Below, one piece after another: positions 46,701 through 57,730 of a stretch of 64,000 nucleotides of DNA. This DNA is from Setomelanomma holmii. Lineage: Eukaryota; Ascomycota; Dothideomycetes; Pleosporales; Phaeosphaeriaceae. Location of the stretch: NCBI GenBank assembly GCA_010015745.1, contig ML978272.1, forward strand, positions 33,729 to 97,728, written 5' to 3'. The translations under genes and the position numbers were made by a program. Position 1 is the first letter of the stretch; every line of letters begins with the position of its first letter. Below the pieces are notes generated by a model, which saw only the letters and a program-made list of their open reading frames with translations, was not told the origin of the DNA and searched no databases.

Positions 46701-48353
46701 ATGCGAAAGTCTGCGTCGAGATCATTGGCTCCTTCGTTATTGGTACCATCATCCAGCATGTCGATTTCAAGATCTCTCATGAGAGTGTCGCCATCGCCAT
46801 CATCGTGAAGAAGCTCATCGCTAGTGTCTGCAATGGCGGCCTGGCGCCTGAAGCCCAGATTTTCGAGATCCTCAGGTTGAGGCTCGCGCTGTATCTGGAT
46901 ACAAATAACCCATGAGTCCTCTGTGTTATTCTTCCGCACACGGAAGCGTTTGATGAACCCGGTTTGATCGAGACGAATAATACAACCTTGCACGGCTCTT
47001 TTATTCCAAGTCCGAATTGGCACACCCTAGGGATCGTTAGCAGTGTCACTCGTGTACAAAACGAGAGCTTACGAGTCTTTTCCGTATCTCACGTGTGGGC
47101 ACAACTCCGGCATCCTTCAACTTGCTATAAAGCAGGGGTATGAAGCCCGAGGCCACGAATTTCCCTTCTTGGAACACGTCTTCCACCGCACCAGACGCAG
47201 TGAAGTGATTTTGGTTGACGAACTTCGAATGAACGCAGATACTGGTGCGTGCTTTGCCCGCTTGAACAGGGTTCTTAACGATGTATCCCTTCCGAGCTAG
47301 TTCGTCTGTACGATGAGGGACTGATCGCTTGTCTTGCCCACTGAACTGAGTAAGCTCTGGTTGGGTTATACCTTTCGCCCCGCTGGCGGCTATAAGAGAT
47401 AGAAGCGCAAACTCCATTGACGGTACTTTCTTGAGGTCCATGCTGTGCCCTGTCAATGCCTGCCAAATTCGGTTTTGGCTCGCATATAGGCGGGGTGCTG
47501 TGATAGTCGAAGCCGGCTCATCGAAGACAGCCGCATGCATTTCTACATCTTCAACCTGCTGACGTGTATGACGTTGAGAGCTGGATTGGCTGGTGGTGCC
47601 GATTTGTCCTTGACTCACATTCTGAAAGCGCACCAACGATGTTGCTGGCATTGCTGGATGGGCGAGTTCTGAGGAATGTCTCGAGCGCGGTCCCTCGGTC
47701 AATAATCGCTGGCGCAGAGGTTCACACAGGCCGAGCAGATTTCCATGAGGTTGGATTGTGCGAGGGGCCTGCAAAGATGAAATGATGTTGGCTGGAACGA
47801 TAGAGCCCGAGCTGCTCACACCAGCCACTCTCGGCTCTGCCGCCTCGAAATCGGAAAGCGAGTATTGACATGTCTGACCGCTGTGAATGATGCGGATGTC
47901 AGAGTGCGTTGCGACCCATGTCCATAACTTCTCGTAAAACGTGCGATCGAGACCGCCTAACGGTAGCCGAGGTCTGAGCCTACTGCCTGAGTTCGCAACA
48001 TTATCGTTCTGGTAGAAGGCATGTATGAAGCGTTGAAAGTCTTTGCTACCAGCTCCTGGAAACAAAGTTAGTCATTAGCTTGAAAAATGGCCAAGCAAGG
48101 TGCAAGTGCGATTCGAACCGGCGACAAAAACATGAAAAACGGTAGGCTCGACAGCAAGTTCACTGCGTATCGACAGCAGAGAAATACACTGCAAAATCAC
48201 TTGTATTGTCGAGAAAACAAAGTAATCGCGAGACCTGGGAGAATTGAACTGGGGGCCAGCGGGAGACAACTGCAGGCTGTGCTTACCTTGATTGCCACAC
48301 AGAGCGACCTCTGACAGCAGATGCTCGATCAGCTCGTCGAGCCCAGTCGCCAT
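40760..48353 (-). CDS. TFC3: TFIIIC B-block-binding subunit (TFC3 homologue)
   Basis: Three exons (48353–48287, 48055–47073, 47026–40760) give about 2438 residues. Exon 1 encodes only MATGLDELIEHLLSEVALCGNQ; its intron is 231 bp, long for this window. The B-block-binding winged-helix domain lies at ~230–300 (EFALLSLIAASGAKGITQPEL…RTDELARKGYIVKNP). A second winged-helix-like stretch (VRFRREIILEIIDRCGGVYPL) lies mid-protein, followed by highly charged linkers with DDDDDDD runs and a conserved C-terminal half. The protein binds the internal B box of tRNA genes to start TFIIIC assembly and RNA polymerase III transcription. It is about twice the length of yeast Tfc3 (1160), mostly through disordered basic repeats such as ERIALGLKPTGRLSK and QRIALGLKDHGRLHQ. 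Confidence 0.9.
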
Positions 48354-48781
48354 TGTTATGCCGCCCGTCCCCTTGCCGCTACCGACACGAACGTAAAAGA
48401 GAGCGCACTGAATATCGCATAGCAGATATGGCGCCACGGAGGATCGAACAAGCGCAGCCAGGTGGTCGGTTGTATTGGTTGAGAGTTTGGCGGGGTTTTT
48501 CCGTGCAGCTCGCAAAAAGCTGGTGGGGTTTCGCGGTGCCGCGCTACGAGATTTAGCTTGGGGCTAAAGCGCCAAGCCTTTGCATCAGTTTGAAGGTAGC
48601 CGTGGAGTATCGATACCATTGCCCTGCCATTCGCTTGGCATCAAACTGATCTGTGGCTCGCAGTAGCTGTTGAACGATTGATGCTTGTTGTGGACATACT
48701 GATAGTACCCGTACTTCTTTAATCCTTACATCTGGCCGTACACGAAAATGGTTCGATATTCAGGACGATAGCACCCCAGCC
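48354..48781. promoter_or_regulatory. divergent promoter, TFC3 / ureD
   Basis: A 428-bp region between two divergent start codons. No specific element is recognised. Confidence 0.4.
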
Positions 48782-49783
48782 ATGGCATTCAAATCTCCTT
48801 TCGCTGCATCGGCCGTGAAAGCTGGTCATGGATGTATCACTCTAGAGATTCTGCCTCCGGACAAACCTGTCCTCCGCACGGTCTCGTATCAGTATCCGCT
48901 CAAGCTGGTCGCACCTGATCCGCTACCTCCACCTTCCCTAGACTCAAACGTGGACGCGCCGCGCCTTATACATACGGTTTTCTTGCTCACCTACGGCGGT
49001 GGCATCGTCGCTGGTGATACCATTGATCTGGATGTTCACCTAGACTCCAGGACACGGCTTGTTCTCTTAACACAAGGATCGACGAAAATCTTCAAGACAC
49101 CAGATCCATCGCTGGTCTCCAAACAGCACATGAATGCACATCTGAAGCACGGTGCGGCTTTGATTTATTTGCCAGATCCTGTTCAACCATTCGCACACAC
49201 AGCTTTTGCCCAATCACAAACATACAATTTAGAGCGGGAACAAGGGAGCTTGTGTGTTTGCGATTGGGTCACAAGTGGACGCTCTGCACGAGGAGAAAAT
49301 TGGGACATTCATGAATACAGAAGCCGAAATGAGGTTTGGACGTGCGATGGTGTCGGAAAGAAAAGGCTCCTGCTCAGAGATAATCTGATCTTGGACAAAA
49401 ATGGACGCACCGACATGGCGCTCTCTTCGCGCATGGACAGCTATTCTGTCTTTGGAACTCTGATCATTCGAGGCCCTACATTTTCGTCACTGGCACAGTT
49501 CTTCATAGACGCGTTCGAGGCCCTGCCGCGTATCGGCGGCAGAAATTGGGGCGATGCGGTGCAGCCAGACCTGACGCCTAGAGAACAGCGGCGGCACGAC
49601 CGGCAGCAGCGCGAGAAAGTAGATGGGCTGATCTGGAGTGCGGCAAATGTACGAGGCTTCGTTCTGGTCAAGTTTGCGAGCAAGGACGTTGAGGGCTCAA
49701 GGCACTGGCTTGGAGACATGATCAAGGAAGAAGGGTCAGTGCTGCGTGCTTTCGGGGAGCGGGCGATACTGTGCTTAAAATAG
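48782..49783 (+). CDS. ureD: urease accessory protein UreD
   Basis: An intronless gene of 333 codons from the ATG at 48782. The conserved UreD (UreH) body is visible: PLKLVAPDP, FLLTYGGGIVAGDTIDLDVHL, LVLLTQGSTKIFKT, LIYLPDPVQPFAHTAFAQSQTY, then CDWVTSGRSARGE and a C-terminal VRGFVLVKFASKDVEG segment. UreD binds apo-urease and, with UreF and UreG (not in this window), helps load nickel into the active site. Length and motifs are normal for fungal UreD. It is a lone copy between TFC3 and MGM1; fungal urease genes are usually scattered. Confidence 0.94.
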   Translation: MAFKSPFAASAVKAGHGCITLEILPPDKPVLRTVSYQYPLKLVAPDPLPPPSLDSNVDAPRLIHTVFLLTYGGGIVAGDTIDLDVHLDSRTRLVLLTQGSTKIFKTPDPSLVSKQHMNAHLKHGAALIYLPDPVQPFAHTAFAQSQTYNLEREQGSLCVCDWVTSGRSARGENWDIHEYRSRNEVWTCDGVGKKRLLLRDNLILDKNGRTDMALSSRMDSYSVFGTLIIRGPTFSSLAQFFIDAFEALPRIGGRNWGDAVQPDLTPREQRRHDRQQREKVDGLIWSAANVRGFVLVKFASKDVEGSRHWLGDMIKEEGSVLRAFGERAILCLK

Positions 49784-50050
49784 ATTGTTGACGAGCGACC
49801 TCAAGTTGCCCATGCACAATAGAAGCGTAGACACTTTTACTTCTCTTGGTTCGACAGCTTGCGACACGGCGTGGTTGGTAGCACATGGGGTGACTATATC
49901 TCGGCATAAAAGCGACCCACACGTGGGACGCCTGCTCTCGAGGGGCCGTGCGCCTGACGTTGTGAGTTCGCACTACCTGTACCATACCACACTTTTGCGA
50001 ACACGACTACATGCACGACCTGCAACGCGCTCAATAGTCTCGTCGTCATT

Positions 50051-53010
50051 ATGAGCGGCAGGCTCGCTGCGACACGCCTTGCCACGCTTGCGCGTCGCAC
50101 TCCTCTGCACACGCCACGACTCTACACGACAAACACACTCCCCGCGGGCGGTCTGCTGCGAAATGAAGCCGGTCTTCGTCTGATAAAGCGCCGACCATGG
50201 CCACTGGGTAGCTACGCCCTCCACAACGTACCCGCTACACGATCAATTTCCTTTGCGAGGGTAGTTCCGAAGCTTGTGACAAAATTCGCGACGGCGGGTG
50301 CTGCTGCTGGCGGAGCCGTCATTGCTGGCGTATCTTACATCCAGTATCAAGCAGGACGTATGTACAGCCAGAACGCAAGCTCGGGAGGTACTGACAGACT
50401 TCAGAGGCTGGTACGTTCGCGCTCGACCTCTTCCATCGAACGAAGGACAGCGCAACGGAACTTGCTGGGGGCACCCTCGGCACCGTGAACGGCGTCTTTG
50501 ATCAGCTGGGCAAGGGTTGGAATCAGACGAAAGAAGACTTGGAAAAGGTAGAACTGCCCGAATTCTTGCAGCGTCTACTAGCGAAAGATGAATCGGGCGG
50601 CTCAAGAGGCAGCAACGGCGGTGGTCGTGGTTCTGAAGAGCCCAAGCAGAGTGGTGCTGGCACTGCCGCAGCAGGTGCGACGACAGCAGCCGCATTTGGT
50701 TATGCCGAGGAGGATGGAGAAGACAAGCACGAGGCAGAGAAGATTGCGCGAGACGAGCAGATGATGATGCTCACTAAGAAGATGATCGAGATACGAGGAC
50801 TACTACAGACTGTCGGCCAGTCGGACACACTCACTTTGCCGTCTATTGTCGTCATCGGATCGCAATCATCTGGCAAGAGTTCGGTCCTCGAAGCCATCGT
50901 CGGACACGAGTTCCTACCGAAAGGGCACAACATGGTAACTCGCCGGCCAATCGAGCTCACGTTAGTCAACACAACGGATGCACACGCAGAGTATGGCGAG
51001 TTTCCCGCACTAGGTCTAGGAAAAGTCACGGACTTCAACCAAATACAGAAAACCTTGACCGATCTCAACTTGGCCGTGCCCGCTTCAGACTGTGTCTCGG
51101 ACGACCCTATCCAGCTACGGATATATTCGCCCAACGTGCCGGATCTGCAGTTGATCGATTTGCCAGGATATATACAGGTAGTTGGACGAGATCAGCCACC
51201 AGAGCTCAAAGAGAAAATATCGGCTCTATGTGAGAGATACATACGGGCACCGAATGTCATTCTCGCAATCTCAGCGGCTGATGTCGATCTCGCAAACAGC
51301 ACGGCACTGCGAGCGTCACGAAAGGTCGATCCACGGGGCGAGCGCACCATCGGTGTCATCACAAAGATGGATCTTGTGGACGCTGAGCGAGGGGCCAGCC
51401 TGCTATCCGACAAGAAATATGCCTTGCGCCTCGGTTACGTAGGAGTCGTATGCCGCGTCCCTTCGAATGCTGGTGGTAACAAGCTGTTCTCTCGCGGGAA
51501 CGGTAATATAACCAGCGCCATCACCAAAAACGAAGCCGCGTATTTCGGCGGCCATCCTGAGTTCTCCGCGGAGTCCCGCCTCGACGTTGGCACCAAAAAT
51601 CTCAAGAAGAAGCTTATGCACGTGCTCGAACAGACCATGGCAGGCAGTCTGAAGACAACAAGCGAGGCCATTCAACGCGAGCTTGCCGAAGCTACGTATG
51701 AGTTCAAAGTACAATACAACGAGCGCCCCCTTAGTGCGGAATCGTATCTTGCGGAGTCTTTGGACTCTTTCAAGCACTCTTTCCGCGGCTTTTCGGAGCA
51801 ATTCGGACGTCAGCAAGTTCGCGAATTACTGAAAGACGAGCTTGATCAACAGGTCCTGAACCTGCTCGCTCAGCGATACTGGAATCGCCCGTTCGATGAT
51901 CTCAGAGTCCCATTTCCGGAAACCGATCCGCTTAGCAGTTTAGCCAAGGCAGATGTGGAAGGCGAAGACGAAATCTGGAAGATCAAACTCGACAGTTCGA
52001 GTGCTGCTTTGACCAAGCTTGGCGTTGGACGTTTGGCCACAAGTGTGGTCGCCAATGCCTTGCAAACCCACATCGACCGCCTCATCTCGAATTCTCGATT
52101 TGCTGCCCATCCTTTCGCTCGACAAGCCATCACTGAGGCGTCTACTTCGATTCTCAAAGACCTTTCTTACGACATTTCCGATGAACTAGAGATCTGTATA
52201 AAGCCGTACAAGTATCGCATCGAGGTAGAAGACAACGAGTGGGCAAATGGACGCGAGAATGTCACAACCGTTCTGAAGAACGAACTGAAAGTTTGCGAGT
52301 CCGCCGTCAAGCATCTTGAAGATCAAATGGGTGGACGCAAGAGAGTGAGAGACGTCATGTCTTTCATAGATCGCGTAAGAAGCGGCCAAGTGGTCTTGGA
52401 AGGTGATGGAGTGGGTGGTGCAGGTGGCTTCAGTTCGGCCTTGTTGGCGAAAGGTATGAACACCACTCCATTATGTGAGATACTATGCTAACAGTGCACG
52501 AGGCCGTGAAGCAGTCTTCCTTCGCGACCGAGTGGACGTCTTGAAACTCCGACTTTTTGCTGTGAAGAGTAAGCAGTGCGCCAGCAGGAAGAACAAATAT
52601 CACTGCCCAGAAGTCTTCCTGGATGCCGTCGCAGACAAGCTCACAACAACTGCCGATCTATTCCTGGACGCGGAATTGCTGTCGAAGTTCTATTACATTG
52701 TAAGACACTGTCAACCTGATATACCCACCTTAGAAATGCTAACGTATCCTGCTAGTTCCCTCGTGAACTCGATGCTCGCCTGGGCCGCGGCCTTACCCAA
52801 GACGAGATTGATCGCTTTGCCAAGGAAGATCCAAAAATCAAACGTCACCTTGACGTCGTGCGCCGGAAGGAGCTACTCGAGCATGTGCTGAAGGAGATGG
52901 AAGGGCTGCGGCAGCTTGAGCAACGGGAGAAGCGTATGATGTCGCGACGCGAAGAGCGGGCGTTGCGAGAAAAGAAAGGAGGCCGCAAGGAAGGATGGAG
53001 CCTCTTTTGA
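50051..53010 (+). CDS. MGM1: mitochondrial inner-membrane dynamin-like GTPase MGM1/Msp1
   Basis: Four exons (50051–50357, 50405–52453, 52503–52699, 52756–53010) give 935 residues (yeast Mgm1 902). An Arg-rich mitochondrial targeting sequence (MSGRLAATRLATLARRTPLH) is followed by an inner-membrane helix (FATAGAAAGGAVIAGVSYI). An Ala-rich segment (GTAAAGATTAAAFGYAEE) lies where rhomboid protease Pcp1 cuts yeast Mgm1. GTPase motifs: P-loop GSQSSGKSS, switch-1 Thr in NMVTRRPIEL, LIDLPGY, and TKMDLVD. Middle/effector helices follow, ending in a basic tail EKKGGRKEGWSLF. The protein drives inner-membrane fusion and crista shape, using long and short forms. Confidence 0.93.
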
Positions 53011-53502
53011 TTGGCTACATGGACACGATGGATACGCTCTCCACGATGTTAGGCATAGAATGTATGGCGCACGGCGTTTGTGGCATGTTGCGATACCAGG
53101 CAAGGCATGATCCTTGGATAGATACTTCGCTTCTCCATCATTGTACATGTATTAACATAGTTTACTGCGGCCACTCGTTTCACCTTTAAAAATGGTGCAA
53201 GTATCGAAGCATCATTTGATGCTAGCTGTTCTGTTCAAGTCCCAGCCGTAGTGGCTGTTTGTATTCGCGGATGCGAGTTCTCTGTGAAAGTGTGACACTG
53301 GAAGATCCGACGAATCCGGGAGCTTCGACGTCGATGTCGTAGTTTGTTGGCACGTGCGCGACGCACGACCAAATCACGAACATGGAAGCTACGACGCGTC
53401 TCCCATCGCCGTCACCCCTCACCAAAACACATCAATCGCAATTGTCGCGCCACCCTTCTCCTCCACGTCACGACCTGCAGCAACACATCGCGCACAATCA
53501 TC
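53011..53502. other. intergenic, promoter of SCC3
   Basis: About 490 bp between two genes on the same strand. It holds the MGM1 3' UTR and the SCC3 promoter; nothing else is recognised. Confidence 0.35.
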
Positions 53503-56500
53503 ATGAGCACGGCGGTTTTGACCTCCGAGGTCAGCGACGCTGCGACCTCTACAGCGCGCCGTCGGAGTGGACGCGTCTCCAAGAAACCAGCAAAGTTCGC
53601 ACTAGCCACGAGCCCGGCAGGCAGCACGAAGCGAAAGCGCGGCGATAACGATGACAGCGGCGTCGAGACAGACGAGCCGACAGACGAAGAGCCCGAAAGT
53701 AGCGACGGCGAGCCTGATGAAGAGGAAGTCCGGGAACGCCAGCGCAAGAGGAAGGGCAAAGGCCCCGCGAAGAAGACTGCGCCAAAGCGACCCAGGACGA
53801 ATGGCGCGACTGTCAGTCTGGCAATGCGGCCGGCGACGGGCGCGTCCAAGCTTGCGAAACGACCGCGCAAAGCCGCAATACGCAAGAGTGCAATGTCAGC
53901 GGATGAGCCAGAAGGCCTCTACGGTATGTAGTCAAAGCACCTGCAAGAGCTTGCATACTGACCTTCACTAGCCGATGTTTTCGCACGTGGAGACCGGCTT
54001 GGGGACGTTGCAGCCCGATGGGTGGCGCGGTTCAACGAGCATGAGGCGAGAGCTGTTGCTGAAGTGATAAATCTGGTGCTACGTGCTGCAGGTTGCGACA
54101 TTCGAATAGACGAGGACGATATAGCCGACCCTGATAACGCACCGAGTCGAGTGGCAGAGATACAAGAAGAGTTCCAGACGGTAATCTCCTTCGGCCTAGA
54201 TACACGTTGCGCATACTGACACATGGCAGCACGAAGTCACAGATTACCCACTCATCGCAAAGGCCAAGGACGGTGGCGGTCAAGCTTTCCGGAATGCACT
54301 CCATGGCTTCTTCGTTGCCCTGGTTCAGACGGTGGCTCAATCTGGTCTCCTCTACGAAAATCAAGACCTCCTCGAGAACATCTCTGTATGGCTAGGAGCC
54401 ATGTCCTCCACCGGCAACCGACCGTTTCGCCATACCAGCACAGTAGCGTCCCTCGCAATCACTACAGCGCTTGCATCTGTTGCAAGCGACCTGGTGGAGA
54501 ATGCTGCGAAGAGGCAGCGCCAAAGCGAAGCCGAGTCCAAGAAGTCGCGGGTGAACAAAGCGCGCGTGTCTGCAGCAGACAAGGAAGCCGACGAATATGC
54601 TCAAAAGCTGCATATCATCGACAGTGCTTTGGGGGATTGGTTTAGCGTCGTCTACGTGCACCGGTATCGCGACATCGATCCAAGAATTCGAGTTGACTGC
54701 GTGATTGCGCTAGCCGACTGGATTATCATGTATCCTGATCGCTTCTTTGACGGCACACATCTGCGCTACCTAGGATGGGTTCTATCCGATAGCCATGCTC
54801 CAACCCGAGTTGAAGTGCTACATCAACTTGCGCGACTCTTCCGTGATAAGGACAAGCTCGCCGGCCTCAAGACCTTTACGGAGCGCTTCCGCCCACGGAT
54901 TGTCGAGATCGCTACGCACGACGCCGAGGACCATGTTCGTGCTACAGCAGTCGACCTCCTGGACGTATTACGAGAGGCCGGGTTTCTGGAGCCCGATGAC
55001 ATTGATTCCGTTGGTAAACTCATCTTCGACTCTCACACAAAGGTTCGCAAGGCCGTTGTTGGCTTCTTCGCTGAGAATGTCAGCGCAGCATACGAGGCTA
55101 TAGTAGAAGATATGGGCGGCGAAGATGCGCTCAACGAAGCATTGGCGCCATCAGATGAGGACGAGGAGGAATACCATAATCCGCGTCTGGAGTGGCTCAA
55201 GCTGAAATGTTTAGTTGAGCAACTACTGGCTTACGAAGATGGCTCGCTTCTACCCTCCCAGAATCAGGGAATTGCACCTTCGGGAGCTGAAATTGGCTTG
55301 AAAGAAGCCGGCGTTGAATCGCGATTTTCCTTAGCAGCGCAGGCCTTGTACGATGCCATACCTGAGATCCAGTCATGGGAAGTATTGGCGGGCTATCTGC
55401 TATACGACCACTCTCAGCCCACGCGCAATGGGTCAAGCGACGATGCTGAGACAATGCTTCGGCAAAACTCGCAGCTGGAGGAAAGGCACGAAACAGTTCT
55501 TCTGGACATCCTGAACGCGGCAGTGCGGCTACGGCTCCAGCGTTTGGCTGAAGCGCAAAAAGACAAGAAGAAGACAAAGGTCCAGCGCGAGAGCGATAAG
55601 GAGGACCAGGCTGACATGGCCAGGCGACTGTCTCTTCTCGTCCCTCAGCTTCTGAAGAAATTCGGCGCTCTCCCGGAAGCAGCTGCGCTGTGTCTTCGAC
55701 TTGAGCAGGAGCTCAATTTAGACGTATTCCAAGAATTGCGACAAAACGCAGCCCTCACCGCATTGTTGGACGACATCAACAAGCAGTTCCTGACCCATCA
55801 CAACGAGGGCGTGCTCCGCGAAGCAATCAAGTCGATACTTCATGCCCAAGGGAATGAGGAGCTGAAGGAGACGGTCGCGCTCAAAGTCCAAGCACTCTGG
55901 GACGACATAATTAATACGTTCGATGCACTGCGGCGGGGGAAAGACTTCAGCATACGAGGCAATCTAGACCATAACATCTTGACAGGTGTCTCCAACGTAG
56001 TGTCCAAGATGGCGCAGTTGGGCAAAGCCTCCGATGCCTCCGTGTTGGACAAGATCTCAATACCAGCGAAGACAAAAGGCAAGGGCAAGAAGACAACACT
56101 GGATACTCCGCCTATCGACTCCGTGCTAGAGATTCTGAATCGAGGTGTGCCTGAGGAGTCTCTTGATGCAGAGACCGAACAAGCAGAAGACGCTCTTGTT
56201 CGGCACAGCATGGCTCTCATGTTGGCTTACTTCGTGTGGAAGAACCGAGATTGTGCTGTCCATCTTGAGGAAGGCACGAGCATGCCTGACGACGAACTCA
56301 CAGCAATCGTGGAGCGAAGAGACGCATGCGTCGACGCGCTCATGAAGATTATGGAGAGCCGCAAAGGCGCTGACGACGTACGACTAAACGCAGCGAACCT
56401 CTTACTGGAATTATACAACATGTTCCGTTCACTGAAAAACAGAAAGAACACTACTTCAAAGACTCCGAAGAAACCACAAAGCAGAAGCCAAAGCGACAAC

Positions 56501-57130
56501 AACGATGATTGGGAGGCTCTTTGTCGCATCATTGATGGCAAGACGGCGAAGACCCTGCTGCACATCCTCACCGCATCGGAGAACCGACTGGCCAAGCTGT
56601 TGCACAAGAAGCTGGAAGAACCTGATGTGGATGATGACCCAATCGACCCTGATGATGAACCTGAGAGCGATGATGACGATGACGATGATGATGAGCAACT
56701 GCGCGACGATAAGCAACTTCGAACCATTATCGCGGAGCGATCGCTCCTCGGACTTGGGGCTCACCTCGTTCACGCTGTACATGTTGGTTCGTTCGATAAT
56801 CAGGGACAAAGTGTTGTTCGCAAACGCCTAGAACACAACAAGCTTCGCCTGACACCGACCTGGAAAGAGATTGTGAATCATCTCGATGCAGTCAAACAGG
56901 CTCGCAAAGGTACCAAGGCCGATCTGAAAGCCCCTACGGAGATTTCCAAATCGACCAAGAGCAAGGACATTGTCATTGAGGATGACAGTGACGAAGAGGA
57001 AGGGCTACCCGGAGACGAGATCGAAGACGAGGAAATGGCTGATGGGCACGAAGAACCGGTGAACGGCGAAGAGAAGACCCGTGAGAATGGCGATGCTGAT
57101 GCAGAAGACGAGAGCATCGTCGGAGACTGA
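53503..57130 (+). CDS. SCC3: cohesin subunit SCC3 (STAG/SA, Psc3)
   Basis: Three exons (53503–53923, 53972–54180, 54230–57130) over 48- and 49-bp introns give 1176 residues. The N-terminus is disordered with basic nuclear-signal clusters (KRKRGDNDD, KKTAPKRPR). The STAG domain follows (LIAKAKDGGGQAFRNALHGF…), then the stromalin conserved domain (SVVYVHRYRDIDPRIRVDC…ALADWIIMYPDRFFDGTHLRY…YLGWVLSD). HEAT-like helices continue to ~1000; the tail is highly acidic (ESDDDDDDDDEQL) with alternating basic patches. Scc3 binds the kleisin Scc1/Rad21 and DNA and is needed for cohesin loading and sister-chromatid cohesion. Length and order match fungal Psc3/Scc3. Confidence 0.94.
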
Positions 57131-57730
57131 GTGCGCGATGACGGAGTATGCACGTGTTTTTAGCAAGTTCACTTTCTGTGTACGATTAAAGGATCGCATA
57201 TGGGACCGGCTCTACGACGGATGCACTGTGCATCATGGCAGAAGCACCTCGGTGTATAGGATGGGCGTTTCTTGAGCCTCTGGTCTACGCTGAACATGGT
57301 TTTATAGCATAGCCAACGGCTTTTCATTTCGAGCGACATGCCTCAAATACTTAGGAGTGTCATTGGAACATTCGGTCCTCCATATACGATTCTCCATCAC
57401 AAAAGCTGTCGTGTGCTTGCAGCGCTAATTCCGACGACTAAGTCCGAGTTAACAGCTCACAAAATTCACGCAGTTGAGATGTAGCACGAGGGCCTCGGTA
57501 GGCGCCGCGGAAAAGTTCTGCAGTGCTTCGAGCCTGTTAATGACCTATTCAATCAATGAATGAAGGCTTGTGTTCTGCGAGTATTGGATCACATGTGAAG
57601 TGCTCGGGCTGTTATCGATATCGTTACAGCGTGCAGCTATCGCGCCCAAAGAAGCTTAAATCTAGCGCGTCATATCCAGCGCCATCACCGCGGCTTCGAG
57701 GGCCCCAGACTCAGCAGTCCCACGACCCCA
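57131..57730. other. intergenic, promoter of CUL4
   Basis: About 600 bp between the SCC3 stop and the CUL4 ATG. No element or gene is recognised. Confidence 0.35.

Noticed and set aside
48090..48260. tRNA-like T-arm words (GATTCGAACC, GAATTGAACT) in the long TFC3 intron
   Set aside because: The flanking five bases do not pair into T stems and no D or anticodon arm could be built; treated as chance or very old debris.
48075..48515. 146-codon minus-strand open frame covering the TFC3 start
   Set aside because: It includes TFC3 exon 1 but reads through the GTAAGC donor into the intron; the spliced model joins to the conserved exon 2 in frame.
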